Assembly (NCBI GenBank): GCA_018056685.1
Contig: JAGPFC010000023.1
Span: 1-39,436 of the forward strand
Source: Smithella sp.
GTDB lineage: Bacteria; Desulfobacterota; Syntrophia; Syntrophales; Smithellaceae
Reading direction: 5' to 3'
Length of the DNA: 39,436 bases
A model generated the notes under the pieces. That model made no database searches. It was given only the letters and a program-made list of their open reading frames with translations, and was not told the DNA's origin. Positions 1 through 7,653 of the stretch are shown here, piece by piece (the first letter of the stretch is position 1; every line of letters starts with the position of its first letter). Both the position numbers and the translations under genes were made by a program.

Positions 1-77
1 TGGTCGGGGCGAGTGGATTTGAACCACCGGCCCTCTGAACCCCATTCAGATACGCTACCAGACTGCGCCACGCCCCG
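1..77 (-). tRNA. tRNA-Pro, anticodon GGG
   Basis: Read on the minus strand this folds as a full cloverleaf. The acceptor stem is CGGGGCG/CGCCCCG with discriminator A and an encoded CCA at the 3' end (positions 1-3). The anticodon stem is TCTGA/TCAGA around the loop ATGGGGT, giving anticodon GGG (codon CCC) and G37, as expected for proline. The T-loop GTTCAAATC is canonical. The 3' flank lies outside the window, so any terminator cannot be seen. Confidence 0.97.
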
Positions 78-95
78 ATACTGTAAAGTGTTGCG

Positions 96-124
96 TCATT
101 ACCATTTGAGTAAAACCATGTCAA
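96..124 (-). promoter_or_regulatory. Promoter of the tRNA-Pro gene
   Basis: On the minus strand a perfect -35 TTGACA (119-124) is followed after 17 bases by TAATGA (96-101), with TGG just before the -10 (extended -10 type). Transcription would begin near position 89, about 12 bases before the mature tRNA 5' end. Confidence 0.6.
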
Positions 125-222
125 GAATAAATACAGCCGTGAACTTTACGTAATACCACCTGCTGCCTTGCATCCCGAAACGGATCAAAGACTGATTGTA
201 TCTGATTTCCGCAATAATCTTA

Positions 223-252
223 TTGACATTGCAAATTAACATATGATAGGCA
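223..252 (+). promoter_or_regulatory. Candidate promoter of the first DRTGG gene
   Basis: Perfect -35 TTGACA (223-228), then 18 bases ending in TGA, then TAGGCA as a weak -10. The layout closely matches the candidate promoter of the paralogous gene at 824-853 (TTGACA, 18 bases ending in TGG, TAGGGA). The leader to the TTG start at 348 would be about 90 bases. The -10 is poor, so confidence is moderate. Confidence 0.4.
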
Positions 253-347
253 ATCTTTCCAATGTCCATTGCTGTATATGTATTTTATTTAATATATTCA
301 AATATTTATTTTTTATATATCATTTTGTTTTCATAAAGGAGTCTTCA

Positions 348-719
348 TTGAAACTGAGAGAAGTCAAAGAAATACTGGATGCCAATGTTGTGGTTGGCGA
401 AGAACAACTGGATATGGAAGTCAATACCGCTTTCGGAGCGGATTTGATGAGCGATGTTATGGCATTTGCCAAAGCAGGTAGTCTTCTTTTGACGGGACTG
501 ACCAACGCCCAGGTTATAAAAACGGCGGCAACCAGAAAGATTGCCGCGATCATTGTAGTGCGGGGCAAAGAACCCACGACGGAAGCTATTGAAATGGCCA
601 AAGAGCTTAAAATTCCGATTTTATGTACAGCGTATATTTTATTTGAAACCGCTGGCATTCTTTACAGTAAAGGCATTGTAGGCTGTCTGAGAAAAGTTGA
701 AAGTGATTTTTACAAATAG
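348..719 (+). CDS. DRTGG-domain small protein (paralog 1)
   Basis: A 123-residue single-domain protein of the DRTGG type (the middle domain of some phosphotransacetylases and related to CBS/HPr-kinase-associated modules), seen as the run AFGADLMSDVMAFAKAGSLLLTGL and the later IAAIIVVRGK and PILCTAYILFETAG. The start is TTG at 348, because AAAGGAG at 335-341 sits 6 bases upstream; the upstream in-frame ATG at 243 lies in A/T-rich leader with no ribosome site. It is about 70 percent identical by eye to the protein at 914-1288. It opens the gene string leading to the [FeFe]-hydrogenase, where such proteins are often found. The function is unknown; ligand sensing for hydrogenase or redox control is an inference from context. 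Confidence 0.85.
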   Translation: MKLREVKEILDANVVVGEEQLDMEVNTAFGADLMSDVMAFAKAGSLLLTGLTNAQVIKTAATRKIAAIIVVRGKEPTTEAIEMAKELKIPILCTAYILFETAGILYSKGIVGCLRKVESDFYK

Positions 720-823
720 CCGACGACATTTTTTTTCAAAAAGGATATTTATTGATGCATCCGCATTGTAATCCCGGTATATAACCACTAGTGAATAAAT
801 AATTCTATTATTCAATGATTTAA

Positions 824-853
824 TTGACAGCCAGGTTACGTCTGTGGTAGGGA
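824..853 (+). promoter_or_regulatory. Candidate promoter of the second DRTGG gene
   Basis: TTGACA at 824-829, 18 bases ending in TGG, then TAGGGA at 848-853. It lies in the 194-base gap between the two DRTGG genes and suggests the second gene and those after it can be transcribed separately from the first. The -10 is weak. Confidence 0.4.
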
Positions 854-913
854 AACAACACTTCGGATACCTAAAATCAAAACCGCCTGTCGTTTTTTCG
901 CAAGGAGAGAACA

Positions 914-1288
914 TTGAAGCTTCGTGAAATAAAAGAAATACTCAATGCAGACGTTATAATCGGTGAAGACAAACTGGACATCGAAGTGAAAACAGCTTTT
1001 GGCGCGGATTTAATGAGCGATGTTCTGGCCTTTGCCAAAGCGGGCAGTATGCTGCTCACCGGTTTGACAAATACACAGGTGGTAAGAATAGCCCACGTTC
1101 TCGACATTGCAGCCATCATTTTAGTTCGTGGTAAAAAACCTCCGGCGGAAGCCATAGCTTTAGCCAAAGATGTTCACATTCCCATACTAACAACCAAATA
1201 CATCTTATTTGAAACTGCGGGCCGTCTTTACGCGAAAGGTATAGTCGGCTGCTTGGAAAAAGTAGAAACCGGTAGTGAACGCATCTGA
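914..1288 (+). CDS. DRTGG-domain small protein (paralog 2)
   Basis: A 124-residue DRTGG-type protein, a close paralog of the one at 348-719: both begin with KLRE.KEIL.A, share AFGADLMSDV.AFAKAGS, and end in KGIVGCL.KVE. The start is TTG at 914, preceded by AAGGAGAG (902-909), the same start codon as its sister. Its last 14 bases overlap the GTG start of the ATPase at 1275, indicating translational coupling. The protein has no catalytic motif and is probably a small regulatory or nucleotide-binding module. Its job is inferred only from the position next to anti-sigma-type ATPases and the hydrogenase. Confidence 0.85.
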   Translation: MKLREIKEILNADVIIGEDKLDIEVKTAFGADLMSDVLAFAKAGSMLLTGLTNTQVVRIAHVLDIAAIILVRGKKPPAEAIALAKDVHIPILTTKYILFETAGRLYAKGIVGCLEKVETGSERI

Positions 1289-1718
1289 GAACAATTTAAC
1301 AAAATACAGTTTTGGCGTCGAGGGTGGAAATTTTGACACCGCCGGCACTGTTTCCACCCGTATCAAATCCATTCTGAAAGAAAACGGATTACCATCAGAT
1401 GTTGTTCGCCGATCAGCCATCGTTTCCTACGAAGCTGAAATCAATATTGTCTCTTATGCCAAAAAAGGATTAATCAATCTTACGATAACGCCCCAAACCG
1501 TGGAAATTGAAGTCAATGATGAGGGCCCCGGCATACCGGATATCGAAAAAGCGATGCAACAGGGCTACTCCACGGCCAGCCAACAGATCAGGGAAATGGG
1601 ATTCGGCGCCGGCATGGGACTTTACAATATCAAATCCTATTCTGATCAATTTGATATATCGTCGGAAGTTGACAAGGGAACTTTTTTAAAAATGATTATT
1701 TTACATCAAAAGTCATAG
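1275..1718 (+). CDS. RsbW-like serine kinase / anti-sigma-type ATPase
   Basis: A 147-residue stand-alone GHKL (histidine kinase-like) ATP-binding domain. The N-box is around YEAEINIVSYA (residues 52-62), the G1 box is DEGPGIPD and the G2 box is GFGAGMGLYNIK. The form resembles RsbW/SpoIIAB serine kinases, which phosphorylate an anti-sigma antagonist or bind a sigma factor. No STAS-domain antagonist or sigma factor lies next to it, so the partner is unknown; the flanking DRTGG proteins are the obvious candidates. GTG start at 1275 inside the end of the previous gene. Homologs of this ATPase occur in other [FeFe]-hydrogenase operons, so a role in hydrogenase gene control is plausible but unproven. 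Confidence 0.85.
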   Translation: MNASENNLTKYSFGVEGGNFDTAGTVSTRIKSILKENGLPSDVVRRSAIVSYEAEINIVSYAKKGLINLTITPQTVEIEVNDEGPGIPDIEKAMQQGYSTASQQIREMGFGAGMGLYNIKSYSDQFDISSEVDKGTFLKMIILHQKS

Positions 1719-1727
1719 AGGTTGAAT

Positions 1728-2069
1728 ATGGAAATAGGAATGATTGCCAGTGCACTGGATCTCAAATTAGTAGCCGGCGCAGACAAGACAAATAATAACG
1801 CCACCGGTGGTTACACCGGGGATCTTTTAAGTGATGTGATGGCCAATGCCCGTGAAGGAGACATCTGGATTACGAGGCAGGTTCATCAAAATATCGTTGC
1901 CGTCGCCACCCTGAAAGATCTTGCCGCCATTATTCTGGTCAACTCCTGTGAACCGGCCAAGGATACGCTGGAAAAGGCCGTTAAGGAAAATGTCGTCATC
2001 ATGGTTTCCAGTTTGCCGGCTTTTGAATTATCAGGCAGAATTTTTAATTTACTGAATTCATCAAAATAA
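1728..2069 (+). CDS. DRTGG-like small protein (third, divergent)
   Basis: 113 residues from ATG 1728 (GAGG at 1718-1721, six bases upstream; the in-frame TTG at 1722 abuts that site and is unlikely). It carries the DRTGG-like core TGGYTGDLLSDVMANAREGDIWIT, then a second half LAAIILVNSCEPAKDTLEKAVKENVVIM that parallels the other two DRTGG proteins. It is more diverged from them than they are from each other and lacks the C-terminal GIVGCL. Nine bases separate it from the upstream RsbW-like gene, so it is in the same operon. Function unknown. Confidence 0.8.
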   Translation: MEIGMIASALDLKLVAGADKTNNNATGGYTGDLLSDVMANAREGDIWITRQVHQNIVAVATLKDLAAIILVNSCEPAKDTLEKAVKENVVIMVSSLPAFELSGRIFNLLNSSK

Positions 2070-2128
2070 TTTTTTGAAATTATTTTAAGGCTCCGGCTCC
2101 GCCAGATTGGACGTCATCCCGGGACACT

Positions 2129-2866
2129 ATGCTGAAAGCTTTTAATTGTGACCTGCATATGCACACCTGCCTTTCCCCCTGCGCTGAACTGGATATGCAT
2201 CCGCGGCTTCTTGTCGATAAAGCCATCTCCGCAGGTCTGGATATTATTGCCATTTGCGATCACAATGCCTCTGAAAACATTCCCTACGTCATCAAAGCTT
2301 CTCAAGGGACAAAAATAAAAATATTCCCCGGGATGGAAATAACCACCAGCGAAGAAGTGCATTTTGTCGCCTTGTTTGATTGCTTGAACGATTTAGCCGG
2401 TCTTCAGGAATTCATTTACCAGCACCTGCCGGGAACAAACGATGAAGACCGTTTTGGCGTTCAGGCTATCGTCAATGAATATGGAGAAGTTGAAGGATTA
2501 AGCGATAAGTTACTCATAGGTGCCACGGATATTCCCCTCAATGAGTTATTGGATTATGTCCACCGGCAGAACGGACTGGCGATTGCTTCGCACATCGACC
2601 GGGAGAGTTTCAGCGTGTTAAGTCAGCTTGGATTTATTGATGAAAGTATTCATTTTGATGCGCTGGAAATAACGCCTTCGACAGGTTTTCAAAAGGCCAG
2701 AGCGATGTATCAGGATCTGAATCATTATACTTTTATCATGTCTTCCGATGCACATTTTATAAAGGATATCGGCAAAACCATGACAAAAATTATGATGGCA
2801 GAGCCGACACTGGCGGAATTAAGAATGGCTTTTGCCAAACAACACGGCCGCCACGTTGTGGAATAA
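2129..2866 (+). CDS. PHP-domain metal-dependent phosphoesterase
   Basis: 245 residues. The PHP (polymerase and histidinol phosphatase) metal motifs are all visible: DLHMHTCLSPC near residue 8, ICDHN near residue 47, EIT followed by HFVALFD near residue 72, SHIDRESF near the middle, and SSDAH in the last fifth. This supports a trinuclear metal-dependent phosphoesterase of the YciV/TrpH type. The substrate cannot be told from sequence. It sits 3 bases before a histidine-kinase-like ATPase and in the same run as the DRTGG genes and hydrogenase, an arrangement I recognise from other [FeFe]-hydrogenase loci. No strong ribosome site is seen upstream of ATG 2129. Confidence 0.88.
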   Translation: MLKAFNCDLHMHTCLSPCAELDMHPRLLVDKAISAGLDIIAICDHNASENIPYVIKASQGTKIKIFPGMEITTSEEVHFVALFDCLNDLAGLQEFIYQHLPGTNDEDRFGVQAIVNEYGEVEGLSDKLLIGATDIPLNELLDYVHRQNGLAIASHIDRESFSVLSQLGFIDESIHFDALEITPSTGFQKARAMYQDLNHYTFIMSSDAHFIKDIGKTMTKIMMAEPTLAELRMAFAKQHGRHVVE

Positions 2867-2869
2867 TTT

Positions 2870-3400
2870 ATGCTGGAACTTGCCGCTCATATTCTGGACA
2901 TCGCCGAAAACTCTGTTCGTGCCGGCGCCTCATTGGTCGAAATAACCATTATTGAGGACGAAGAAAAAAATATATTCTCTATCGAAATTAATGACAACGG
3001 CTGCGGCATGACGGAAGAAGAAATCAAAAAAGTCTTCGATCCTTTTTACACGACCAAAAAAGTCCGCAGGGTGGGACTGGGCGTTCCGCTGCTTTCCGAT
3101 GCCGCTCAAAGAGCCGGCGGCGATCTTCGTTTGACATCCGTCAAAGGCAAGGGAACCAATCTTAAAGTCACTTTTGAGTTAAATCATATCGACCGGCAGC
3201 CGCTGGGTGATATTGTCGGCACATTAATTATTCTTATTGCCGGTAATTGTAACGTTGATTTCCTCTACCGACACAGGCATAACGACCGTCAATTTGAGCT
3301 GGACACAAGAGATATCCGTAAAGAAATCGGTGACATACCAGTAAATCATCCTGAAATATTAAAGTATATCCGTTCGCTACTGGAAGAAGAAAAATATTAA
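2870..3400 (+). CDS. Histidine-kinase-like ATPase (GHKL) without sensor
   Basis: 176 residues. The N-terminal two thirds is a GHKL ATPase: N-box HILDIAENSVRAG (residues 7-19), G1 box DNGCGM, F-box FDPFYTTK, and G2 box VGLGVPLL, where a usual G-x-G-L-G is slightly changed. There is no HisKA dimerisation helix or phospho-acceptor His upstream, so it is not a conventional sensor kinase by itself. The last 55 residues form a separate small region with RHRHNDRQFEL. The start is 3 bases after the PHP stop, so the genes are coupled. It may act with the RsbW-like protein and DRTGG proteins as a phospho-signalling set; that is inference. Confidence 0.82.
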   Translation: MLELAAHILDIAENSVRAGASLVEITIIEDEEKNIFSIEINDNGCGMTEEEIKKVFDPFYTTKKVRRVGLGVPLLSDAAQRAGGDLRLTSVKGKGTNLKVTFELNHIDRQPLGDIVGTLIILIAGNCNVDFLYRHRHNDRQFELDTRDIRKEIGDIPVNHPEILKYIRSLLEEEKY

Positions 3401-3603
3401 ATAAAATATGTTGATTTTATCCCAAAACATTGGCATAGTGACCACCGGTTTTATAGTGACTGACGGTTCTACAAAGGAACGTTTCGGGTACGAAAATCAA
3501 GGATGCGATGGATTCATCCTTAAAAAAATAAATAGGGGATTTTTTAATACGATCAAATCGAATCTGAATGTCCCCAAAGTTTAAGAATGGAGGAGGAACG
3601 TGA

Positions 3604-4098
3604 ATGAAGTCGGAAGATACTGAACTTTTAAAAGAATTTACGCCAGAACAGGTAGATCAACTCAATAAGATTATCAGTAAGCACAAAGGCAAACCGGGCA
3701 GCTTAATCCCGGTGCTCGAGGAAGCGCAGGTTTGTCTGGAATATCTGCCTATGTCGGTACAGAAAAAGATAGCCACAGGGCTGAATCTGCCTTTGAGCCG
3801 GGTTTACGGCGTGGTCACTTTTTACTCATTTTTCACCATGACCCCGCGCGGCAAACACACCGTTCGAGTATGCCTCGGAACCGCCTGCTACGTACGCGGC
3901 GGCAAAGCCCTTACCGAGACCCTGCAGAAGGAATTCGGTGTGAAGGAAGGTGAAACAACGCCGGACAGACTGTTTACTCTGGAGTCGGTCCGCTGTCTGG
4001 GGGCCTGTGGTCTCGGACCGGTTGTTGTTATTGACGAAGACGTTCATGGCCGCGTCAAGCCAGCCAAAATCAAAGAAATATTAGCCCAATATTCATAA
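3604..4098 (+). CDS. hydC: [FeFe]-hydrogenase NuoE-like subunit (HydC/HndA)
   Basis: 164 residues, the size of NuoE-type 24 kDa subunits. A helical N-terminal region is followed by a thioredoxin-fold ferredoxin binding one [2Fe-2S] cluster through VCLGTACYVRGG (two Cys five residues apart) and RCLGACGLGP (two Cys four apart). The family passes electrons between the flavin subunit and the rest of the hydrogenase. A strong site GGAGGAGGA (about 3590-3598) precedes ATG 3604. The 203-base leader before it contains a 7-bp hairpin (3502-3524) but no clear promoter. It forms one operon with the next three genes. Confidence 0.95.
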   Translation: MKSEDTELLKEFTPEQVDQLNKIISKHKGKPGSLIPVLEEAQVCLEYLPMSVQKKIATGLNLPLSRVYGVVTFYSFFTMTPRGKHTVRVCLGTACYVRGGKALTETLQKEFGVKEGETTPDRLFTLESVRCLGACGLGPVVVIDEDVHGRVKPAKIKEILAQYS

Positions 4099-4127
4099 AA
4101 AACATTTAAGCCGGGAGGAAAACGCAA

Positions 4128-4511
4128 ATGGCGAAATTAACAATAGATGATTTAAAAAAGATTAAAGAAAAAGTTCACAAGGAAATGTCCCTGCGTGACG
4201 GCGATCGTCGCGTCAAAGTGACCGTGCACATGGGAACATGCGGTATCGCTTCAGGTGCCAAAGAAGTTATGGATAGTCTGTTGCAGGAAATAGAAGCGGC
4301 CGGCGCCAATGATGTTTTCGTCACCACGTCCGGATGCATGGGGTTATGCAGCCGTGAGCCTCTGGTGACCGTCGAGATAATCAATCAGGAACCCATCAAA
4401 TACGAATACATGAATCCTAATAAGATGAGACAGGTTTTTAAAAGACATATTTTGCAGGGAGAAATTCAGACACCGTTCGTATTGGCCAAAGGTTCTGAAG
4501 TAATAAAATAA
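4128..4511 (+). CDS. hndB: HndB-like thioredoxin-fold ferredoxin subunit
   Basis: 127 residues with the HndB pattern: HMGTCGIASGAKEV near the middle of the N-terminal half and TSGCMGLCSREP later. Three cysteines are visible in the cluster region where four-Cys thioredoxin-like ferredoxins have two pairs, because the first pair has only one Cys. As far as I recall this is normal for the HndB group, so it does not signal decay. The family accompanies NADP-reducing and bifurcating [FeFe]-hydrogenases. Preceded by GGGAGGAAAA (4112-4121) and 29 bases after the hydC stop. Confidence 0.92.
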   Translation: MAKLTIDDLKKIKEKVHKEMSLRDGDRRVKVTVHMGTCGIASGAKEVMDSLLQEIEAAGANDVFVTTSGCMGLCSREPLVTVEIINQEPIKYEYMNPNKMRQVFKRHILQGEIQTPFVLAKGSEVIK

Positions 4512-4569
4512 TTATTGATCATTCTATCGCTTGGAAGAACGATGATTTCTTAAGGAGGACGTAGGGTAA

Positions 4570-7500
4570 ATGAAAGTTTTACGCGCACACTTATTGATCT
4601 GTGGAGGTACCGGATGTCAGGCTTCCGGCAGCCCCGCGGTTAAAAAAGCTTTACTGGAAGAGCTGGGTAAGAGAAAACTGGCTGACGAAATAAAAGTTGT
4701 AGAAACGGGGTGTAACGGTTTTTGCGCTCTGGGACCGATCATGGTTGTTTATCCCGAAGGTATCATCTACATTAATCTCAAACCGGAAGACATGCCGGAG
4801 CTGGTTGAGGAACACTTAATAAAAGGTCGAACCGTTTCAAGACTCCTGTATCGGGAACCATCAACCGATGAAATCATTCCCACCATGCAGGACATCCCTT
4901 TCTTCGCTCATCAGGAATTAAGGGTTCTGAAGAACAGAGGCTTGATCGATCCCGAAAAAATTGAAGAATATATCGCCCGTGACGGCTATGCCGGTCTGGC
5001 CAAAGCCCTGACGGAAATGTCTCCCGAACAGATCGTTCAGGAAATTCTGGATTCCGGATTAAGAGGACGCGGCGGAGCCGGTTTTCCCACAGGGTTGAAA
5101 TGGAAATTCGCCGCCCAATCCAAGAGCGATGTTAAATATGTATTGTGCAATGCTGATGAAGGCGACCCGGGCGCTTTTATGGACAGAAGCGTGCTGGAAG
5201 CCGATCCGCATGCGGTTCTGGAAGGCATGGTCATCGCGGCCAAAGCCATTGGTTCATCCCAGGGTTATATTTACTGCCGTGCCGAGTATCCGCTGGCCAT
5301 TCATCGTTTGAATGTCGCCATTGATCAGGCCAAGAAAGCAGGCTTGCTGGGGAAAGATATTCTGGGCACCGGTTTTAATTTCGATTTGGAAATTTATCAG
5401 GGCGCCGGAGCGTTCGTCTGCGGTGAAGAAACCGCTCTGATGACCTCCATTGAAGGCAAACGCGGCATGCCCCGTCCGAGACCGCCCTTCCCCGCGGTTG
5501 CCGGTTTGTGGCAGAAGCCCAGCATTCTGAATAATGTGGAAACGCTGGCCAACGTCGGTCAGATTATTTTACGCGGAGCCAAGTGGTACACTTCCGTCGG
5601 TACGGACAAGAGCAAGGGAACAAAAGTATTCGCTCTCACCGGCGATGTCAACAACGTGGGCTTGGTGGAAGTTCCCATGGGAACCAAACTGGGCACCATC
5701 GTTTATGATATCGGCGGCGGCATTCCCAAAGGCAAAAAATTCAAGGCCGCCCAGCTCGGCGGTCCCTCCGGCGGTATGATTCCCATTCAGCATCTGAACG
5801 CTCCGGTTGATTACGAAAAAGTCGTGGAACTCGGCGCGATCATGGGCTCCGGCGGTTTGATCGTTATGAACGAAGATAAATGCACCGTGGACATGGCCAG
5901 ATTCTTCATGGATTTCTGCCAGGATGAATCCTGTGGCAAATGCACGCCCTGCCGCGAAGGAACAAAGCGCATGCTGGAAATCCTGACCAATATCACCCAG
6001 GGCAAAGGCAAAGAAGGCGACATTGAACTGCTGGAAGAAATGGCCGGCGTCATCAAGAACGCGGCTCTGTGCGGCCTGGGACAAACCGCTCCCAATCCGG
6101 TATTAAGTACCCTCCGGTATTTCCGCAAAGAGTATGAGGACCATATTCGTAATCATCGCTGCAGCGCTGCCGTTTGTTCAGCCATGTTTAAATCACCCTG
6201 TCAGCACACCTGCCCGATTGAAATGGACATTCCTTCCTACATCGCGCTGGTCAGAGCGGGACGATTTGAAGACGCTTACAAGATTTTATTACAGACCAAT
6301 CCCTTCCCCTCCGTTTGCGGAAGAGTCTGCGATCACAAGTGTCAGACCAAATGCCGTCGCGGCAACATGGACGAACCGATCGCAATTAAGTTCCTGAAGA
6401 GATTCATTACCGACAACGCACCGCGTCCCAAGATCGGACCGGTTGAAGTCAGCAGAAAAGAAAAAATCGCCGTAGTGGGCGCTGGACCTGCCGGTCTAAC
6501 CGCAGCCCGCGATCTCGCTCTGCGCGGTTACAAAGTCACCGTGTTTGAAGAACTTCCGAAACCCGGCGGTATGCTTTACTGGGGTATTCCTTCCTACCGT
6601 CTGCCACGCAATATTCTCGATGGTGAAATTGACGATATTCGAGCACTCGGTGTGGACATCAAACTGAACACCCGCGTGGGCAAAGACATTACCTTTGCCA
6701 AGCTGGAAAAAGAATTTGACTACATCTATCTGGCCACCGGCGCTCACAAGAGCCAGAAGATGGGCGTTCCCGGCGAAGATTTGAAAAATGTTTTCGGCGG
6801 TGTCGAGTTCCTGCGCGATTTCAATGCCAATGAAGAGAAATGGCTCAAAGGTAAAAATTCTCTGGGCAAGAAAGTCGTCGTTATCGGCGGTGGAAATTCC
6901 GCGATTGACGCGGCCCGTGTCGCGCTTCGCCTGGGATCCGACGTCACCATATTATACAGACGTTTAAAACAGGATATGCCAGCGGCTGAAGAAGAAATCA
7001 AGGCCGCTGAAGAAGAAGGCATCAAGATTGACCTGCTGGTTGCTCCACTGAAAATTGACGGCACCAAAGGCAAGGTTTCTTCCATTACCTGTCAGCGCAT
7101 GAAACTGGGTGATTTCGACAACAGCGGTCGCAAGAGACCGGTTCCTGTCGAAGGTTCCGAGTTTACGCTGGACGTTGACGCGGTCATCGCGGCGATCGGC
7201 CAAGTGCCGGATATGAGCTTCCTGGATGCCAAGAAAGGCGTCGGCGTCAATAAGTGGGATTGTTTTGAGGTCGGTAAAGTTTACAAATCCGGGACAGCCA
7301 ATCCCCGTTATTTCGCCGGCGGCGACGCGGCCACCGGTCCGGATACGGTCATCGCGGCCATTGCTGCCGGACACCAGGCAGCCGATGATATCGATGCCGC
7401 AATCCGCAAGGCCAACGGCGAGCCCGCTTATGAGAAACCGGCTAAAGAGAAAATTGATGTACCTCTGGAAATTGATGAAGAAACCGTCGAGGCACCTCAG

Positions 7501-7626
7501 ATGGTCATGCCGGAAATGCATCACGACACCCGCAAGACGAGTTTTGTGGAAGTGGAATTGGGTTTCAAACCCGAGGATGCCATCAAGGAAGCCTGCCGCT
7601 GCCTGCGTTGTGACGCTGAACTTTAG
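4570..7626 (+). CDS. hydB: NuoF-like hydrogenase flavoprotein fused to a GltD-like NAD(P)H module
   Basis: 1018 residues, about 400 more than a usual HydB/HndC. Domains in order: an N-terminal [2Fe-2S] ferredoxin (CGGTGCQASGS near 11-21, CNGFCALGP near 48); the NuoF FMN/NADH core with GRGGAGFPTG (about 166-175) and CGEETAL; an SLBB region; a [4Fe-4S] site at C455, C458, C461 and C501. From about residue 531 a GltD-type module starts: Cys-rich helical domain (C531, C536, C544, C548 and VCGRVCDHKCQTKC near 583-597), FAD-binding GAGPAG at 637-642, and NAD(P)-binding GGGNSAIDAA near 773. It ends in CRCLRC. There is no frameshift or stop at the join. It could let the complex exchange electrons with both NAD(H) and NADP(H). 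AAGGAGG lies 11 bases upstream of the start. Confidence 0.95.
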   Translation: MKVLRAHLLICGGTGCQASGSPAVKKALLEELGKRKLADEIKVVETGCNGFCALGPIMVVYPEGIIYINLKPEDMPELVEEHLIKGRTVSRLLYREPSTDEIIPTMQDIPFFAHQELRVLKNRGLIDPEKIEEYIARDGYAGLAKALTEMSPEQIVQEILDSGLRGRGGAGFPTGLKWKFAAQSKSDVKYVLCNADEGDPGAFMDRSVLEADPHAVLEGMVIAAKAIGSSQGYIYCRAEYPLAIHRLNVAIDQAKKAGLLGKDILGTGFNFDLEIYQGAGAFVCGEETALMTSIEGKRGMPRPRPPFPAVAGLWQKPSILNNVETLANVGQIILRGAKWYTSVGTDKSKGTKVFALTGDVNNVGLVEVPMGTKLGTIVYDIGGGIPKGKKFKAAQLGGPSGGMIPIQHLNAPVDYEKVVELGAIMGSGGLIVMNEDKCTVDMARFFMDFCQDESCGKCTPCREGTKRMLEILTNITQGKGKEGDIELLEEMAGVIKNAALCGLGQTAPNPVLSTLRYFRKEYEDHIRNHRCSAAVCSAMFKSPCQHTCPIEMDIPSYIALVRAGRFEDAYKILLQTNPFPSVCGRVCDHKCQTKCRRGNMDEPIAIKFLKRFITDNAPRPKIGPVEVSRKEKIAVVGAGPAGLTAARDLALRGYKVTVFEELPKPGGMLYWGIPSYRLPRNILDGEIDDIRALGVDIKLNTRVGKDITFAKLEKEFDYIYLATGAHKSQKMGVPGEDLKNVFGGVEFLRDFNANEEKWLKGKNSLGKKVVVIGGGNSAIDAARVALRLGSDVTILYRRLKQDMPAAEEEIKAAEEEGIKIDLLVAPLKIDGTKGKVSSITCQRMKLGDFDNSGRKRPVPVEGSEFTLDVDAVIAAIGQVPDMSFLDAKKGVGVNKWDCFEVGKVYKSGTANPRYFAGGDAATGPDTVIAAIAAGHQAADDIDAAIRKANGEPAYEKPAKEKIDVPLEIDEETVEAPQMVMPEMHHDTRKTSFVEVELGFKPEDAIKEACRCLRCDAEL

Positions 7627-7653
7627 AATTGAGTCGTTTTATGGAGTACGATT

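Noticed and set aside
243..347. 35 extra residues before the first DRTGG protein
   Set aside because: Hydrophobic, A/T-rich leader without a ribosome site; the paralog starts at the equivalent TTG.
3502..3524. Hairpin AAGGATG/CATCCTT before hydC as a terminator
   Set aside because: It is followed by an A-run on the plus strand, and on the minus strand the T-run precedes the stem, so it is not an intrinsic terminator on either strand.
4128..4511. HndB-like subunit as a broken ferredoxin with a missing Cys
   Set aside because: As far as I recall the single Cys in the first motif (GTCGIA) is the usual form in the HndB group.
6964..7524. 186-codon minus-strand frame inside the hydB-gltD fusion
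   Set aside because: Antisense to the FAD/NAD(P) domains; no ribosome site.
4570..7626. The HydB-GltD join as an assembly or frameshift artefact
   Set aside because: One continuous frame with uniform codon use runs through the join and each half is complete; an artefact would more likely show a broken motif or stop.
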